This document shows, piece by piece, positions 24,954 to 34,509 of a stretch of DNA of 64,000 nucleotides; position 1 is the stretch's first letter, and the number at the start of each line of letters is the position of its first letter. The DNA comes from Pyrinomonadaceae bacterium (GTDB lineage Bacteria > Acidobacteriota > Blastocatellia > Pyrinomonadales > Pyrinomonadaceae). The translations under genes and the position numbers were made by a program. A model generated the notes under the pieces. The model searched no databases, had not been told where the DNA came from, and was given only the letters and a program-made list of their open reading frames with translations. The stretch spans positions 339,001 to 403,000 of the forward strand of contig JAIBCB010000001.1 of the NCBI GenBank assembly GCA_019694355.1, written 5' to 3'.

Positions 24954-27503
24954 ATGCCATCTTCACTGAACAAACTTTTACTGGCGGGCGTCTTCTGCGC
25001 CCTTTTGATGTTGGCAACTGTCCTTTCAGCCATCGCTCAGGCACCGTCCGGTGTCGAGGTTGCTGTAAAAGATGCCAATGATGTTGCCGTCGCAGGTGCG
25101 AAGGTAGAACTTGCCGTTGGCGGCCTGACCGTTAATTCAGCGGTCACAGATCAGACCGGAACGGTACACTTTGCGGTCCCGAGATCCGGCACCTATCGCA
25201 TAAGCGTTCAGGCCAATGGGTTTGCATCCGCAACTCGCGAGGTTTCATTGGCGATCGGTTCAAACGCCGCAGAATCCTTTCGGCTTGAAGTGGGCGGTGT
25301 TAGCGAAACTGTAACGGTGACCGCGACCCGCACACAGGTCACTACCGAAGAAACTGCCGTGCCGGTCTCAGTGGTCGGACGCAGAGAGATCGAAGAGCAA
25401 GGCATCAACACAATTGGCGATATCTTTCGCACGCTGCCGGGCACTTCGACCGTTAATGAAGGATCATTCCAAGTCAGGCCGCGTATTCGCGGGCTGGACA
25501 GCAACCGCGTTCTTATCCTTGTTGACGGTGAACGGCTCAATAATAGCCGCACATCGACGGGTCAATCCGGTGTAGAGACCGGCTTGGTTGATACCGCGGA
25601 TATTGAATCGGTCGAGGTAGTACGCGGAAGCGGTTCGGTCCTCTATGGAACCGATGCCCTTGCCGGCACGATCAATATCATTACGAGCGATACGCCTACC
25701 CGCCGGGAAAAGGGATTTCGATTCGGCGGCCGGCTCGATACTTTCTATAGCTCGAACGAAGACACGCTTCGCGGCTCGCTTGGTCTTACGGGATCAACGC
25801 GATACTTTGCATTCCGCGTTGCGCAATCGCTTGAGCGATCGGGAAATTATTTCACCGGAAAGCCCAAAGGATCGTTCCTTGCGGATCTTCGCGAGCAAGG
25901 GATCGGGATCACGGATGAAGGCGAGGTTTTGAACTCGCAATCGCATGGCAGCAATACCGCCATTTCGACTCGATTCTTTTTGAACGATCTGAACACCATC
26001 AAGGCGACGTATGATCGTCGGCGTGGTGCAAACATCGGCTCAGCCGGCCTTGTCGGAACCTTCAGCGGAAACTTCCCATTCTCGAATCGGGATAAGGTAA
26101 ACCTGCGGTACGACGCGGCATCGATAACTAAGGATCTGCTGCGTTTGTCGATCTCGGGCTATTACCAGAAGCAGGATCGCAATTTTACCAACGTGCTGAC
26201 GGTTCCGCCAATGATGCCGTATTTCCCCGGCATGTATCGCTTTAGCGAGACCATCACCGACACGCGAACAAGCGGCGCGGATCTCCAAACTGATTGGAAG
26301 ATCGGCAGCCGAAATACACTGACGGCCGGAGCAAGCTTTTTCCGAGACTTGAACAAGGATTCGCGGACGATCCTCAACGCATTCACGCCAACTTCGCCGG
26401 TCCAGTCGATCGATAATTCAAAGAGTGTGCCGGATGCAACGCTTACAAATTTTGCGGCTTTCGCACAGGACGAATTTCGTCTTACCAAACGCCTTAAGCT
26501 GACGGGCGGTATTCGAGTTGATAATTTCCGCACGAAGGCTCAGCCGACGACCGGCTTTAACCTGCCACAGCTTCGTCCTGATCAGATACACGATCTTGGG
26601 ATCGACGGCCTCGCGAATGGAATGGATGTTTCGACGACGGCGGTCACCGGCGACTTTGGAGCGGTGTATAACCTAACAAGTGAGGTGACGCTTGCGGCAC
26701 GTGTTGGACGATCATTCCGCACACCAAATATCTTCGAGATATTTTTTACGGATTCCGGCTCGATCGGCGGCTTCGTGGTTGGCAACCCGAGGCTAAAGCC
26801 GGAGACCGGTGTGAACTTTGATGCTACGGTTCGATTCAAGAACAAGCATTTTTCAGCGTCCGCGACATACTTCGTGAACAATTACGAAAACTTTATGTCA
26901 ACGCCCGCGGCATTTGACAGTCGCGGGTGCCCGATCTTTATCGTCCAACCGGGAACGATCTATGATGCCGATAACTGCCAGATCGTGAGTTCGCCTCCGG
27001 GACGTTCGCCGGTCCGAGTCTATCAGACGCAGAACGTTGATCGGGCGAGAATACAAGGTTTCGAGGCCGAGTTCGAGATCCCGATCAGGGTCAAGCTTGG
27101 GCTTCTGACTCCGAACGGGAACTTCAGCTATCTTCGCGGTGATGACACGCAAAAGAATGTTCCGCTGGATATAATCAGCCCATTCAGGACGAACATCGGT
27201 GTCCGCTGGCAGAATTTTGGCCGGAACTATTTCTTCGATTACACGGCACGGATCGTCGCAGAACAGAAGCGGCTTTCGCCGCAATTCCTCCTTCCTGTAA
27301 ATCAAGGAGGCAACGGCGGCCCCGAGCCCGGGTTCGTCACCCACAATGTGTCGGGAGGTTATTATTTCCAAAGGGAAAGATTTAACTTCAATATCAACGT
27401 AGGTGTCTCGAATCTAACAAATCGGGCTTATAGCGAACAGTTCAACTTTGCACCCGCACGAGGACGTTCGTTCACGATCGGCACTTCGTGGGAGCTTAAA
27501 TAA
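24954..27503 (+). CDS. TonB-dependent outer-membrane receptor (heme or iron-chelate uptake)
   Basis: This 849-residue protein has a signal peptide (LLLAGVFCALLMLATVLSAIA), a carboxypeptidase-regulatory-like domain (about 30-120), a plug domain (PVSVVGRREIEEQGINTIGD, ...RIRGLDSNRVLILVDGERLN, VEVVRGSGSVLYGTDALAGTINI) and a long beta-barrel ending in SFTIGTSWELK. The segment SFRTPNIFEIFF...NPRLKPET corresponds to the FRAP/NPNL motif region of heme receptors. With the heme oxygenase upstream this supports heme as a substrate, though a siderophore is possible. The two genes are probably one operon. Confidence 0.88.
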   Translation: MPSSLNKLLLAGVFCALLMLATVLSAIAQAPSGVEVAVKDANDVAVAGAKVELAVGGLTVNSAVTDQTGTVHFAVPRSGTYRISVQANGFASATREVSLAIGSNAAESFRLEVGGVSETVTVTATRTQVTTEETAVPVSVVGRREIEEQGINTIGDIFRTLPGTSTVNEGSFQVRPRIRGLDSNRVLILVDGERLNNSRTSTGQSGVETGLVDTADIESVEVVRGSGSVLYGTDALAGTINIITSDTPTRREKGFRFGGRLDTFYSSNEDTLRGSLGLTGSTRYFAFRVAQSLERSGNYFTGKPKGSFLADLREQGIGITDEGEVLNSQSHGSNTAISTRFFLNDLNTIKATYDRRRGANIGSAGLVGTFSGNFPFSNRDKVNLRYDAASITKDLLRLSISGYYQKQDRNFTNVLTVPPMMPYFPGMYRFSETITDTRTSGADLQTDWKIGSRNTLTAGASFFRDLNKDSRTILNAFTPTSPVQSIDNSKSVPDATLTNFAAFAQDEFRLTKRLKLTGGIRVDNFRTKAQPTTGFNLPQLRPDQIHDLGIDGLANGMDVSTTAVTGDFGAVYNLTSEVTLAARVGRSFRTPNIFEIFFTDSGSIGGFVVGNPRLKPETGVNFDATVRFKNKHFSASATYFVNNYENFMSTPAAFDSRGCPIFIVQPGTIYDADNCQIVSSPPGRSPVRVYQTQNVDRARIQGFEAEFEIPIRVKLGLLTPNGNFSYLRGDDTQKNVPLDIISPFRTNIGVRWQNFGRNYFFDYTARIVAEQKRLSPQFLLPVNQGGNGGPEPGFVTHNVSGGYYFQRERFNFNINVGVSNLTNRAYSEQFNFAPARGRSFTIGTSWELK

Positions 27504-27505
27504 AG

Positions 27506-27772
27506 CTACTTTCCATAGACGACGGTCGAAGGCGAGAACGAAGAGAATGCATCGCCTTCGACCGTTCTTGTTCGATATTCGTAATACTGGCCCGGCTTTG
27601 TCGGCTTGTCCACATACCGCGACTTTGTCGTCGTTTTTATCAATTCCCAACCCGTCGTGTCGCCTTCGCGTCGCCAAATCTCAAAGGTGAGTTTGTCGTT
27701 GTTTGAGAAGCGAAGTTCGATCGTGCAGTTCCGTGCAAGAGCTTCGCATTGCTTGGGTGTTAGTTCATCCAT
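27506..27772 (-). CDS. Small fibronectin-III-like protein, unknown
   Basis: This 88-residue protein has no signal peptide or membrane segment. From about residue 20 it reads like one fibronectin type III or similar beta-sandwich unit: LTFEIWRREGDTTGWELIKTT and KPGQYYEYRTRTVEG. Its start overlaps the yraN 3' end by 13 bases, so it is probably translated together with that gene. It converges on the TonB receptor stop with a 2-base gap. Function is unknown. Confidence 0.6.
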   Translation of the reverse strand: MDELTPKQCEALARNCTIELRFSNNDKLTFEIWRREGDTTGWELIKTTTKSRYVDKPTKPGQYYEYRTRTVEGDAFSSFSPSTVVYGK

Positions 27773-28206
27773 CTATCTGATGTCCACACTCGCTTTTTGA
27801 GGGATGCTTCATTCCAAAACGCTTTCGTCAGCGTGATCTTGGGCTCCGCGTTTCTTGGTGCGAGGATCGTTACCACGTCGTATCTTATCGCCATGTCGGC
27901 GACGGCGAAGAGCCGGCGATAAACGCGAGCGGTCCGCGTGATCTGGCGCATTTTCTGTTTATCAACTGCCGCGATCGCCGGGGCAAAATCTTCGGACCGC
28001 CGGGTTTTGACCTCAATAAAACACAGGGTCCGGTGTTCGAGGGCAACGATGTCGATCTCGCCTGTAACGGCCGCTCCGGCACGATTGCGGCCCACGGGGA
28101 CTTTGAAGTTCGTCAAAACGATGCGATAGCCGTGTGCCTCTAAATACCGGGCAGCCAAGGCTTCGCCGCGGACACCGAGTGAGAGTTTTTCGGACTGTGT
28201 GCTCAA
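27760..28206 (-). CDS. YraN family (UPF0102) endonuclease-like protein
   Basis: This 148-residue protein belongs to the UPF0102 family with a restriction-endonuclease-like fold, common in bacteria and of uncertain role, possibly in DNA processing. Visible features: LGVRGEALAARYLEAHGYRI, then GEIDIVALEHRTLCFIEVKTRRS, which carries the PD-(D/E)XK-type acidic and lysine residues (E-I-D and E-V-K). The frame opens with a TTG at 28204-28206. It lies about 30 bases after the acyl-CoA mutase stop. Confidence 0.88.
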   Translation of the reverse strand: MSTQSEKLSLGVRGEALAARYLEAHGYRIVLTNFKVPVGRNRAGAAVTGEIDIVALEHRTLCFIEVKTRRSEDFAPAIAAVDKQKMRQITRTARVYRRLFAVADMAIRYDVVTILAPRNAEPKITLTKAFWNEASLKKRVWTSDRWMN

Positions 28207-28236
28207 TTCCTAACAGCGGACGATCAGAAACTCAGT

Positions 28237-29931
28237 CTAGAACGCCGGCTCTTCGTAGATGCCGTAAACGTCGCGGAGAGCGACGCAGATCTCTTCGACG
28301 GTCGCGTAGGAAGCGACCGCATTGATGATCGCAGGCATCGTGTTCTCGTCGGCGGATGCAGCTTTCTTAAGTGCTTCAAGGGAGTTTGCGACCGCACCGC
28401 TGTCACGCGTCGTTTTTGTTCGCTGGAGCCTTCCTAGTTGATGATCGCGTACAGATTCGTCTATCTGCAGGATATCCGTCTTATGGATCTCTTCGTCCAT
28501 AACGTAGTTGTTCACGCCGACGATCGTTTGGTCTCGTCTTTCGACCGCCTTCTGATATTGATAGGCAGACTCCTGTATCTCCCGCTGCGGGAAACCGGCT
28601 TCGATGGCCTCGACCATTCCGCCGAATCCGTCGATCTTGTCGAAGTATTCAAAGCACCCATCGATCATTTTTTCGGTAAGCGACTCGAGATAATAGCTTC
28701 CGCCGAGCGGATCGACGGTATTCGCGACGCCGGTCTCTTCGGCAATGATCTGCTGCGTGCGGAGGGCGATAAGAGCTGCATTATCGGTCGGCAGGGCAAG
28801 AGCCTCGTCGTAGGAATCGGTGTGAAGCGACTGCGTGCCGCCGAGCACACCGGCAAGTGCCTGGATCGCGACGCGCGCGATGTTGTTCAGCGGCTGCTGT
28901 ACGGTCAACGAGACGCCCGCTGTCTGTGTATGAAAGCGCAGCTGCATCGTCCTCGGGTCTTTCGCACCGAAGCGTTCTTTCATCGTGCGGGCCCATATCA
29001 CGCGGGCGGCACGGTATTTTGCGATCTCCTCAAAGAAATCGTTGTGTGCGTTAAAGAAGAACGAAAGCCGCGGAACGAATTCATCGACATCCATCCCACG
29101 ATCGACTCCGTATTGGACATATTCGACGCCGTCCCGGAGCGTGAAGGCGAGTTCCTGAAGCGCCGTCGCACCGGCCTCGCGAATGTGGTAGCCGCTCACC
29201 GAGATCGGATTGTATTTCGGCACATTTTGAGAGCAGTACTCGAATGTATCGATAACAAGCTTCATCGCCGGTTTGATCGGGTATATCCATTCCTTCTGTG
29301 CGATGTACTCTTTCAGAATGTCATTCTGCAGAGTGCCGGAGATCTTCTTGAAGTCTGCTTTTTGCTTTTCTGCGACGACGAGATACATTGCAAGGAAGAT
29401 CGGGGCCGGCGCGTTGATGGTCTGTGAAACCGTGACGCTGTCGAGTGGGATCCCGTCAAAAAGCGCTTCAAAGTCTGAAAGCGACGAAACCGCAACACCG
29501 CACTTTCCGACCTCACCTTCGCTGAGAGGCGAGTCAGCATCGAGTCCCATCAAAGCCGGAAGGTCATAGGCAACGGAAAGCCCCGTTTGGCCTTGCGCCA
29601 TAAGATACTTGAAACGTCGGTTCGTTTCTTCCGGTGAGGAGAAGCCGGCGAACTGGCGCATCGTCCAGAGTTTGCCGCGATAGCCCGTCGGATGAATTCC
29701 ACGCTTATACGGAAATTCACCGGGAAATCCAACCTCAATGCCGTCGCAGTCTGCTGCCGAATAGAGCCCGTCAACCGGTTCGAGCGAAACTCCTTCGAAG
29801 GCTCCTTTCCTTTCAGCACGCTTCTTTAACGCGGGATCAAGGGTCTCGGACTCCCAACGCTCCTTTTCTGCTGCATTGGCTGTTCGCGCCTGCTTTGTAT
29901 CTGGTGTCATAAGAGATGGTTTTTGAACCAT
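28237..29931 (-). CDS. Acyl-CoA mutase large subunit (methylmalonyl-CoA mutase type)
   Basis: This 564-residue protein is the barrel subunit of a B12-dependent acyl-CoA mutase, isomerising methylmalonyl-CoA/succinyl-CoA or a related pair. Landmarks are [85 protein letters not shown] and [19 protein letters not shown]. It ends without the C-terminal cobalamin-binding domain, so the small B12 subunit must be encoded elsewhere. The substrate is not decidable by eye; methylmalonyl-CoA, isobutyryl-CoA and ethylmalonyl-CoA mutases look alike here. It heads a minus-strand set with yraN. Confidence 0.9.
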   Translation of the reverse strand: MVQKPSLMTPDTKQARTANAAEKERWESETLDPALKKRAERKGAFEGVSLEPVDGLYSAADCDGIEVGFPGEFPYKRGIHPTGYRGKLWTMRQFAGFSSPEETNRRFKYLMAQGQTGLSVAYDLPALMGLDADSPLSEGEVGKCGVAVSSLSDFEALFDGIPLDSVTVSQTINAPAPIFLAMYLVVAEKQKADFKKISGTLQNDILKEYIAQKEWIYPIKPAMKLVIDTFEYCSQNVPKYNPISVSGYHIREAGATALQELAFTLRDGVEYVQYGVDRGMDVDEFVPRLSFFFNAHNDFFEEIAKYRAARVIWARTMKERFGAKDPRTMQLRFHTQTAGVSLTVQQPLNNIARVAIQALAGVLGGTQSLHTDSYDEALALPTDNAALIALRTQQIIAEETGVANTVDPLGGSYYLESLTEKMIDGCFEYFDKIDGFGGMVEAIEAGFPQREIQESAYQYQKAVERRDQTIVGVNNYVMDEEIHKTDILQIDESVRDHQLGRLQRTKTTRDSGAVANSLEALKKAASADENTMPAIINAVASYATVEEICVALRDVYGIYEEPAF

Positions 29932-30080
29932 AACCTTTAGAGTATCACGAATTTAGACCTGAAAACGAGACGAATCGGGGGTTCCGAGACGGACTTCGGG
30001 CTTTGCGTTAAGCCTAACAATTCTGTAAGGTGAAATGGTTCGCATCAAAGACTTCAGACCGTACTTTCCGTTTGCAAATT

Positions 30081-30551
30081 GTGAAAACTATTCGCATCTT
30101 ACTCATCTTAATAGCACTTACGGCTTTCGGCTGCGCGAAAGGACCGGAGAATAGCAACCGTGCCGCGAACTCAAATGTGAACGTCAATGCCGATGCGAAT
30201 TCTGCAAATTCGAATCTCGAAGAGCTCAGGATGTTGATAAACGTTCCTTATGAGACCGAGGATCTTGCGTGGAAAAAGGAAGACGGCTCGGAGAAGATCG
30301 TTGCCGTTCTTCGGTTCGCACCCGAAGATGCGGATAAGGTCGCAAGCGAATCGGGCCCGGCAAAAGGGAAGGTGAGCCTGTCGCCCGAAAGCTGGTATCC
30401 AAGTGAGCTGACGGCCCAGAGCGAGACATCCGGCGACAGCGGGCTCGATGGCACGGTCTATGACCCGAAACTCTTTGTTCTCGCCCCCTACACGCAGGGA
30501 CGGCTTGTCCGCATAGACGGAACTAACTATTTCCTCCTAGAGCTTTCCTAA
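30081..30551 (+). CDS. Lipoprotein of unknown function
   Basis: From the GTG at 30081 the protein (about 157 residues) begins KTIRILLILIALTAFGC, a classic lipoprotein signal with lipobox LTAFGC. An asparagine/alanine-rich spacer (SNRAANSNVNVNADANSANS) follows, then a beta-rich globular domain of about 110 residues with no family I recognise. A GTG at 30030 would add 17 residues before the signal and is less likely. The gene stands alone, about 105 bases before lptD. It is probably anchored in the outer or inner membrane. Confidence 0.75.
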   Translation: MKTIRILLILIALTAFGCAKGPENSNRAANSNVNVNADANSANSNLEELRMLINVPYETEDLAWKKEDGSEKIVAVLRFAPEDADKVASESGPAKGKVSLSPESWYPSELTAQSETSGDSGLDGTVYDPKLFVLAPYTQGRLVRIDGTNYFLLELS

Positions 30552-30658
30552 CAAGAGGCTTATTCATTGGATCTCTCGATCACCAGATTCGTTCAATTTA
30601 AGGATGAGGCCAGGTTCGTGTTAGCATCTTTTTTAGACGAGAATCCCTTACCATTTTG

Positions 30659-33169
30659 ATGCGATCTTGCCGCACCCTCTGCTTACTGATTTTGCCGCTA
30701 TTGCTGTGCGTACCTATATGGGCGCAGCAGACAAATCCGGTTGACCGGCAGGTCGCGAATCCGATCACGGACACCCCAAATATCAACCCGATCTCACCGG
30801 GAAAGAGTGTTATTGCCCCTACCCAACCGAAGCCGAAGGACAAGGTCGAACCTGAAGGCGGAGACGGCGAAGTGGTCGTCTATTCCGATCGCCAATCGGT
30901 GGAAGGCCAGCAAGGCAAACGCGTTGTAACACACGAAGGCAGCGTTGATGTCCACTATGGCATCTATCGGCTTCAGGCCGACAAGGTCGTCATATACGAA
31001 GCCGAGAACAAGATGGTCGCGACAGGCAACGTGATCTTCGACAAGGGAAACGATGAGCGGATCACGGGCGTAAGGTCTGAGTGGAACTATAAGACCAAGC
31101 TTGGGTGGTTCGAAGATGCGACCGGATTTACGAATCAGACGAATGACGGCACGGTGCTTTACTTTACGGCCGCGCGTGTCGAACGAATTTCGCTGACCGA
31201 ACTCCTCGTTACCGATGCCGAGTTTACGGCCTGCGACGAAGCGGTGCCGAAATGGAGCTTTGCAGCCAAATCTGCCAGGATCAAAACCGATGACCGCGTA
31301 AAACTCAAGAATGTTAAGTTCAAGATCAAGAATACGCCTATCATCGCACTTCCTTTTGCTTCTATACCGATAAATAAGGAAGACCGAAAGTCGGGTTTTC
31401 TGACACCGGCGTTTGGATTTTCGCCGGCGAAAGGCGCTCAGGTCTCCGGTGCGTACTTTCAAACTCTAGGCCCTTCGGCAGATGTTACGTTCCGCGGCGA
31501 TCTATACACCTCGCGAGGCTTCGGATACGGCGCTGAATTGCGGACGCGTTCGAACTCGAGATCCTATTTCAACATCGGTTTTTTTGCGGTCAAAGACCGT
31601 ATCTTTGGTGCGAGTGAGGACCGAGATCATCCAAACCAAGGCGGCTCGACGGTTTATGCGGAAGGCGTTCAGTATTTTCCGAATGGTTTTACTGCGTCGG
31701 CGGATATACGAATCACCTCAAACCTTGCGTTTCGCCAGGTCTTTCTCGAAGGGATCCAGCAGATCATTTCACCGATCGAACGGTCGCAGGTCTTCGTGAA
31801 TAAGAGTTGGACGAACTACACGATGAACATCTTTGCACGTTCGCAGGTGATCTCGATCCCGAATGTTCGCGTCAAGACACGCAATTTGCCCAGCATCTCA
31901 TTCGAAAAGCGTCCGTCAAGGCTTTCCTTTTTCAAGAATGCATATTTCTCCTTTAAGTCTTCTTTAGAGGGCGTCTCAAGACGTGAAGAGGTTGACGATA
32001 TCAATCTCTATCGACAGCAAAATCTCCAGGAACCAACTCTGACGCCCGCGATCATGCAGCGATTCGATGTTTATCCCGAATTTACGCTGCCGATCTACAC
32101 GAAGTATTTCAACGTAACGGCGTCCGCATCGGCCCGCGTTACATATTATTCGAACTCGCTTGACTATCGCCGGAATGTGATAAGCACCGACCTTATCCGC
32201 AAGTACGGTCAGTTTACACTTGATATTCGCCCTGTCGCCCTCGCAAAGAATTTCTACGGTAAGGATAAGAAGTTCAAGTTTCGGCACGTGATAGAACCAT
32301 TCTTGACCTATCGGTTCGTGAAGGGCGTCGATAATTTCAACAAGATCATAAGGTTCGACTACCTCGATACGATCACAAATACGAACGAGGTCGAATACGG
32401 CATCACTAACCGCATCTACACTCGAAGATATGCCGAGGCGGTCACAAAGGACGCGCAGAAACGGTTGAGCGAAGGAGACCGTGCAAAGCGAGAGGACCTG
32501 TCGATCCAACCTTACGAGATATTTTCCCTCACGGTTCGCGGGAAGTATTTCTTTGACAAGACATTCGGCGGAGCTCTTGTCGCGGGTCATCGAAATCAGA
32601 TCGAGCCTATCACGGCTCTGAGCTTCTATTCATTTGGCGGAGCCGCCCGTCGGTTCTCACCTATCAACATTGATGCGACGTATCGCCCTCAAAAGACGAT
32701 CTTTGTAAGCACTCGAATGGATTGGGGGCTGTACGGCGACGGTCTGCGGGACATTTCGGCGACGGTAGGGTATGACACGAAGTTATTCAAGCTCTTTCAG
32801 ACGCTCTACTATACACGCCGCGTTACGCTGATCCCTTCGCTTGCTCAGTATGCCCGCTCCGACAGATCTGAGCCGGGCACTCTTCGCGGTGCGCAATGGA
32901 GCCCATCGATCTTTGTGGGCAACCGAGATAAAGGGCCGTATGGCGGTGCATCGCTCTTCTTTGATTTTGAGAATCGAAGAGCTGCAAATCTTAATCCGCT
33001 GATCAGTTCGCTCTACACTATCGGCTATGCATATAACTGCTGCTCGATGGCACTTCAATACTACACGTTCAACGTTGGTGCCCGACGGGAAAATAAGATC
33101 GTTTTTAGCTTTAGATTGAACGGTATTGGAAGCTTTGGGACGGAACAATTCGCCCAGGGCCTGAGGTAA
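30659..33169 (+). CDS. lptD: LPS-assembly protein LptD
   Basis: This 836-residue protein is the outer-membrane barrel that places lipopolysaccharide in the outer leaflet. It has a signal peptide (LLILPLLLCVPIWAQ), an OstA-like N-terminal jellyroll (VVTHEGSVDVHYGIYRLQADKVVIYEAENKMVATGNVIF) and a long C-terminal beta-barrel with SFYSFGGAARRFSPINIDATYRP and YNCCSMALQYY near the end. The paired cysteines in YNCCSM match the conserved C-terminal cysteines of LptD. A TTG precedes the ATG directly. It indicates an LPS-bearing diderm; lpxB and lpxD are also in the window. Confidence 0.88.
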   Translation: MRSCRTLCLLILPLLLCVPIWAQQTNPVDRQVANPITDTPNINPISPGKSVIAPTQPKPKDKVEPEGGDGEVVVYSDRQSVEGQQGKRVVTHEGSVDVHYGIYRLQADKVVIYEAENKMVATGNVIFDKGNDERITGVRSEWNYKTKLGWFEDATGFTNQTNDGTVLYFTAARVERISLTELLVTDAEFTACDEAVPKWSFAAKSARIKTDDRVKLKNVKFKIKNTPIIALPFASIPINKEDRKSGFLTPAFGFSPAKGAQVSGAYFQTLGPSADVTFRGDLYTSRGFGYGAELRTRSNSRSYFNIGFFAVKDRIFGASEDRDHPNQGGSTVYAEGVQYFPNGFTASADIRITSNLAFRQVFLEGIQQIISPIERSQVFVNKSWTNYTMNIFARSQVISIPNVRVKTRNLPSISFEKRPSRLSFFKNAYFSFKSSLEGVSRREEVDDINLYRQQNLQEPTLTPAIMQRFDVYPEFTLPIYTKYFNVTASASARVTYYSNSLDYRRNVISTDLIRKYGQFTLDIRPVALAKNFYGKDKKFKFRHVIEPFLTYRFVKGVDNFNKIIRFDYLDTITNTNEVEYGITNRIYTRRYAEAVTKDAQKRLSEGDRAKREDLSIQPYEIFSLTVRGKYFFDKTFGGALVAGHRNQIEPITALSFYSFGGAARRFSPINIDATYRPQKTIFVSTRMDWGLYGDGLRDISATVGYDTKLFKLFQTLYYTRRVTLIPSLAQYARSDRSEPGTLRGAQWSPSIFVGNRDKGPYGGASLFFDFENRRAANLNPLISSLYTIGYAYNCCSMALQYYTFNVGARRENKIVFSFRLNGIGSFGTEQFAQGLR

Positions 33170-33188
33170 GAAAAAAGACAAGAGAAAG

Positions 33189-33224
33189 AAAAGCGGCCAT
33201 GGTTCTTGAAACCTGGCCGCTTTT
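33189..33224. terminator. Bidirectional terminator between lptD and ilvE
   Basis: Arms AAAAGCGGCCA (33189-33199) and TGGCCGCTTTT (33214-33224) form a hairpin with A and T tracts on the proper sides for both strands. It lies between the convergent stops of lptD and ilvE. Confidence 0.8.
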
Positions 33225-33245
33225 GAATTGTCCTAGTTGAATCAC

Positions 33246-34229
33246 CTATGCGTTAGCCGTTTTTTTTTCCGGATTAACATATGTGAGCCACTCGGCACCG
33301 AACGGCGCGTCGCGCTCACCGTGAATTACACCGAAGAACTCTTCCTGAAGTTTCTGCGTGACAGGGCCGCGTTTGCCCGCACCGACAGTAATCCGATCTA
33401 CCGAACGGATCGGCGTGATCTCGGCGGCTGTGCCAGTAAAGAATGCTTCGTCGGCGACGTAAAGAGCCGAGCGTTGGATCGCCGTTTCGATGACCTCGAT
33501 GCCGAGCTCACGAGCGATCTGAATGACCGAATCCCTCGTAATACCAGGAAGTATCGAAGCTCCGAGCGGCGGTGTGATGAGTTTGCCGTTGTTGACGAGG
33601 AAAAGGTTCTCGCCGGAGCCTTCCGACAAATAGCCTCGGTCATCAAGAGCGATGCCTTCAGAAAATCCGCCAAGCAGTGCCTCCATCTTGATAAGCTGCG
33701 AATTCATATAATTCGCACCGGCCTTTGCCATCGCAGGCATTGAATTCGAGGTGATCCTTGTCCAGCTTGAGACGCAAGTGTCGATGCCGCTCTCAAGGGC
33801 TTCGTCGCCGAGGTACTTGCCCCACTGCCATACCGCGATGTATGAATCTATCGGATTCGGAAAAGGGTTGACACCGAACGCAGGTTTCTCTTCGTCGAGG
33901 CCGCGGAAAATGATCGGCCGGATGTAACAATGATCGAGGCCGCTGTCCTTGATGACATCGATCGTGCCGGTGCAGAACTCCTCGCGTGTGAACTTTGAGT
34001 CCATCCGATAGATCTTGGCGGAGTTGAGAAGCCGCTGCATATGCTCCGGGAGACGAAAGACAGCAGGCCCGTTGGAAGTCGTGTAACAGCGTATGCCTTC
34101 AAAAACGCTCGACCCATAATTGACGACGTGCGACATTACGTGGATCTTGGCGTCATCCCATTCGACCAGTTGTCCATTCTTCCAGATCTTTGGGGCAATT
34201 AGCATCGTGCTTACATCTTTTCCTGCCAT
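33246..34229 (-). CDS. ilvE: Branched-chain amino acid aminotransferase
   Basis: This 327-residue class IV PLP aminotransferase makes valine, leucine and isoleucine from their 2-oxo acids. [12 protein letters not shown] is the N-terminal signature, [16 protein letters not shown] holds the PLP lysine (about residue 169), and [10 protein letters not shown] with [15 protein letters not shown] is the class IV C-terminal signature. Length is near 300-330 as expected. It ends 22 bases from the shared terminator with lptD. No other branched-chain genes are adjacent. Confidence 0.94.
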   Translation of the reverse strand: MAGKDVSTMLIAPKIWKNGQLVEWDDAKIHVMSHVVNYGSSVFEGIRCYTTSNGPAVFRLPEHMQRLLNSAKIYRMDSKFTREEFCTGTIDVIKDSGLDHCYIRPIIFRGLDEEKPAFGVNPFPNPIDSYIAVWQWGKYLGDEALESGIDTCVSSWTRITSNSMPAMAKAGANYMNSQLIKMEALLGGFSEGIALDDRGYLSEGSGENLFLVNNGKLITPPLGASILPGITRDSVIQIARELGIEVIETAIQRSALYVADEAFFTGTAAEITPIRSVDRITVGAGKRGPVTQKLQEEFFGVIHGERDAPFGAEWLTYVNPEKKTANA

Positions 34230-34450
34230 ATTTCTATAAAAACTCCTTGTTCAAAAAAATCTCTCAATAAATAAGATAAACGTTGAAAGGGACGGTAGTC
34301 GCAAAAATATTCGTTATTACCGTATAACATCAAGGATAGTATAGCCCTGCGGGAGAGGCAAACTCCCGTCGCTTGAGGGAGGGTGGGAATAAGCAGCAAA
34401 GTCTTGCAGCTGATCCTGGAAAATTAGCAGAAGTTGGCCCCTTAAAGACG

Positions 34451-34487
34451 CAAAAGAGGGCGAAACCGTCTCCGATCTCGCCCTTTT
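34451..34487 (-). terminator. Terminator downstream of the PD40 propeller gene
   Basis: CAAAAGAGGGCGA pairs with TCGCCCTTTTG around a loop. On the minus strand the T run follows the stem, about 20 bases after the stop of the gene at 34510-37080. The rest of the 280-base gap 34230-34509 holds an upstream region of ilvE and a short G-rich inverted repeat (about 34347-34390); no gene seen. Confidence 0.7.
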
Positions 34488-34509
34488 GTTCAGAAGAGTT
34501 TGTGGGGCG

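Noticed and set aside
28438..29427. 329-codon open frame on the plus strand
   Set aside because: Antisense to the acyl-CoA mutase, whose motifs are unambiguous.
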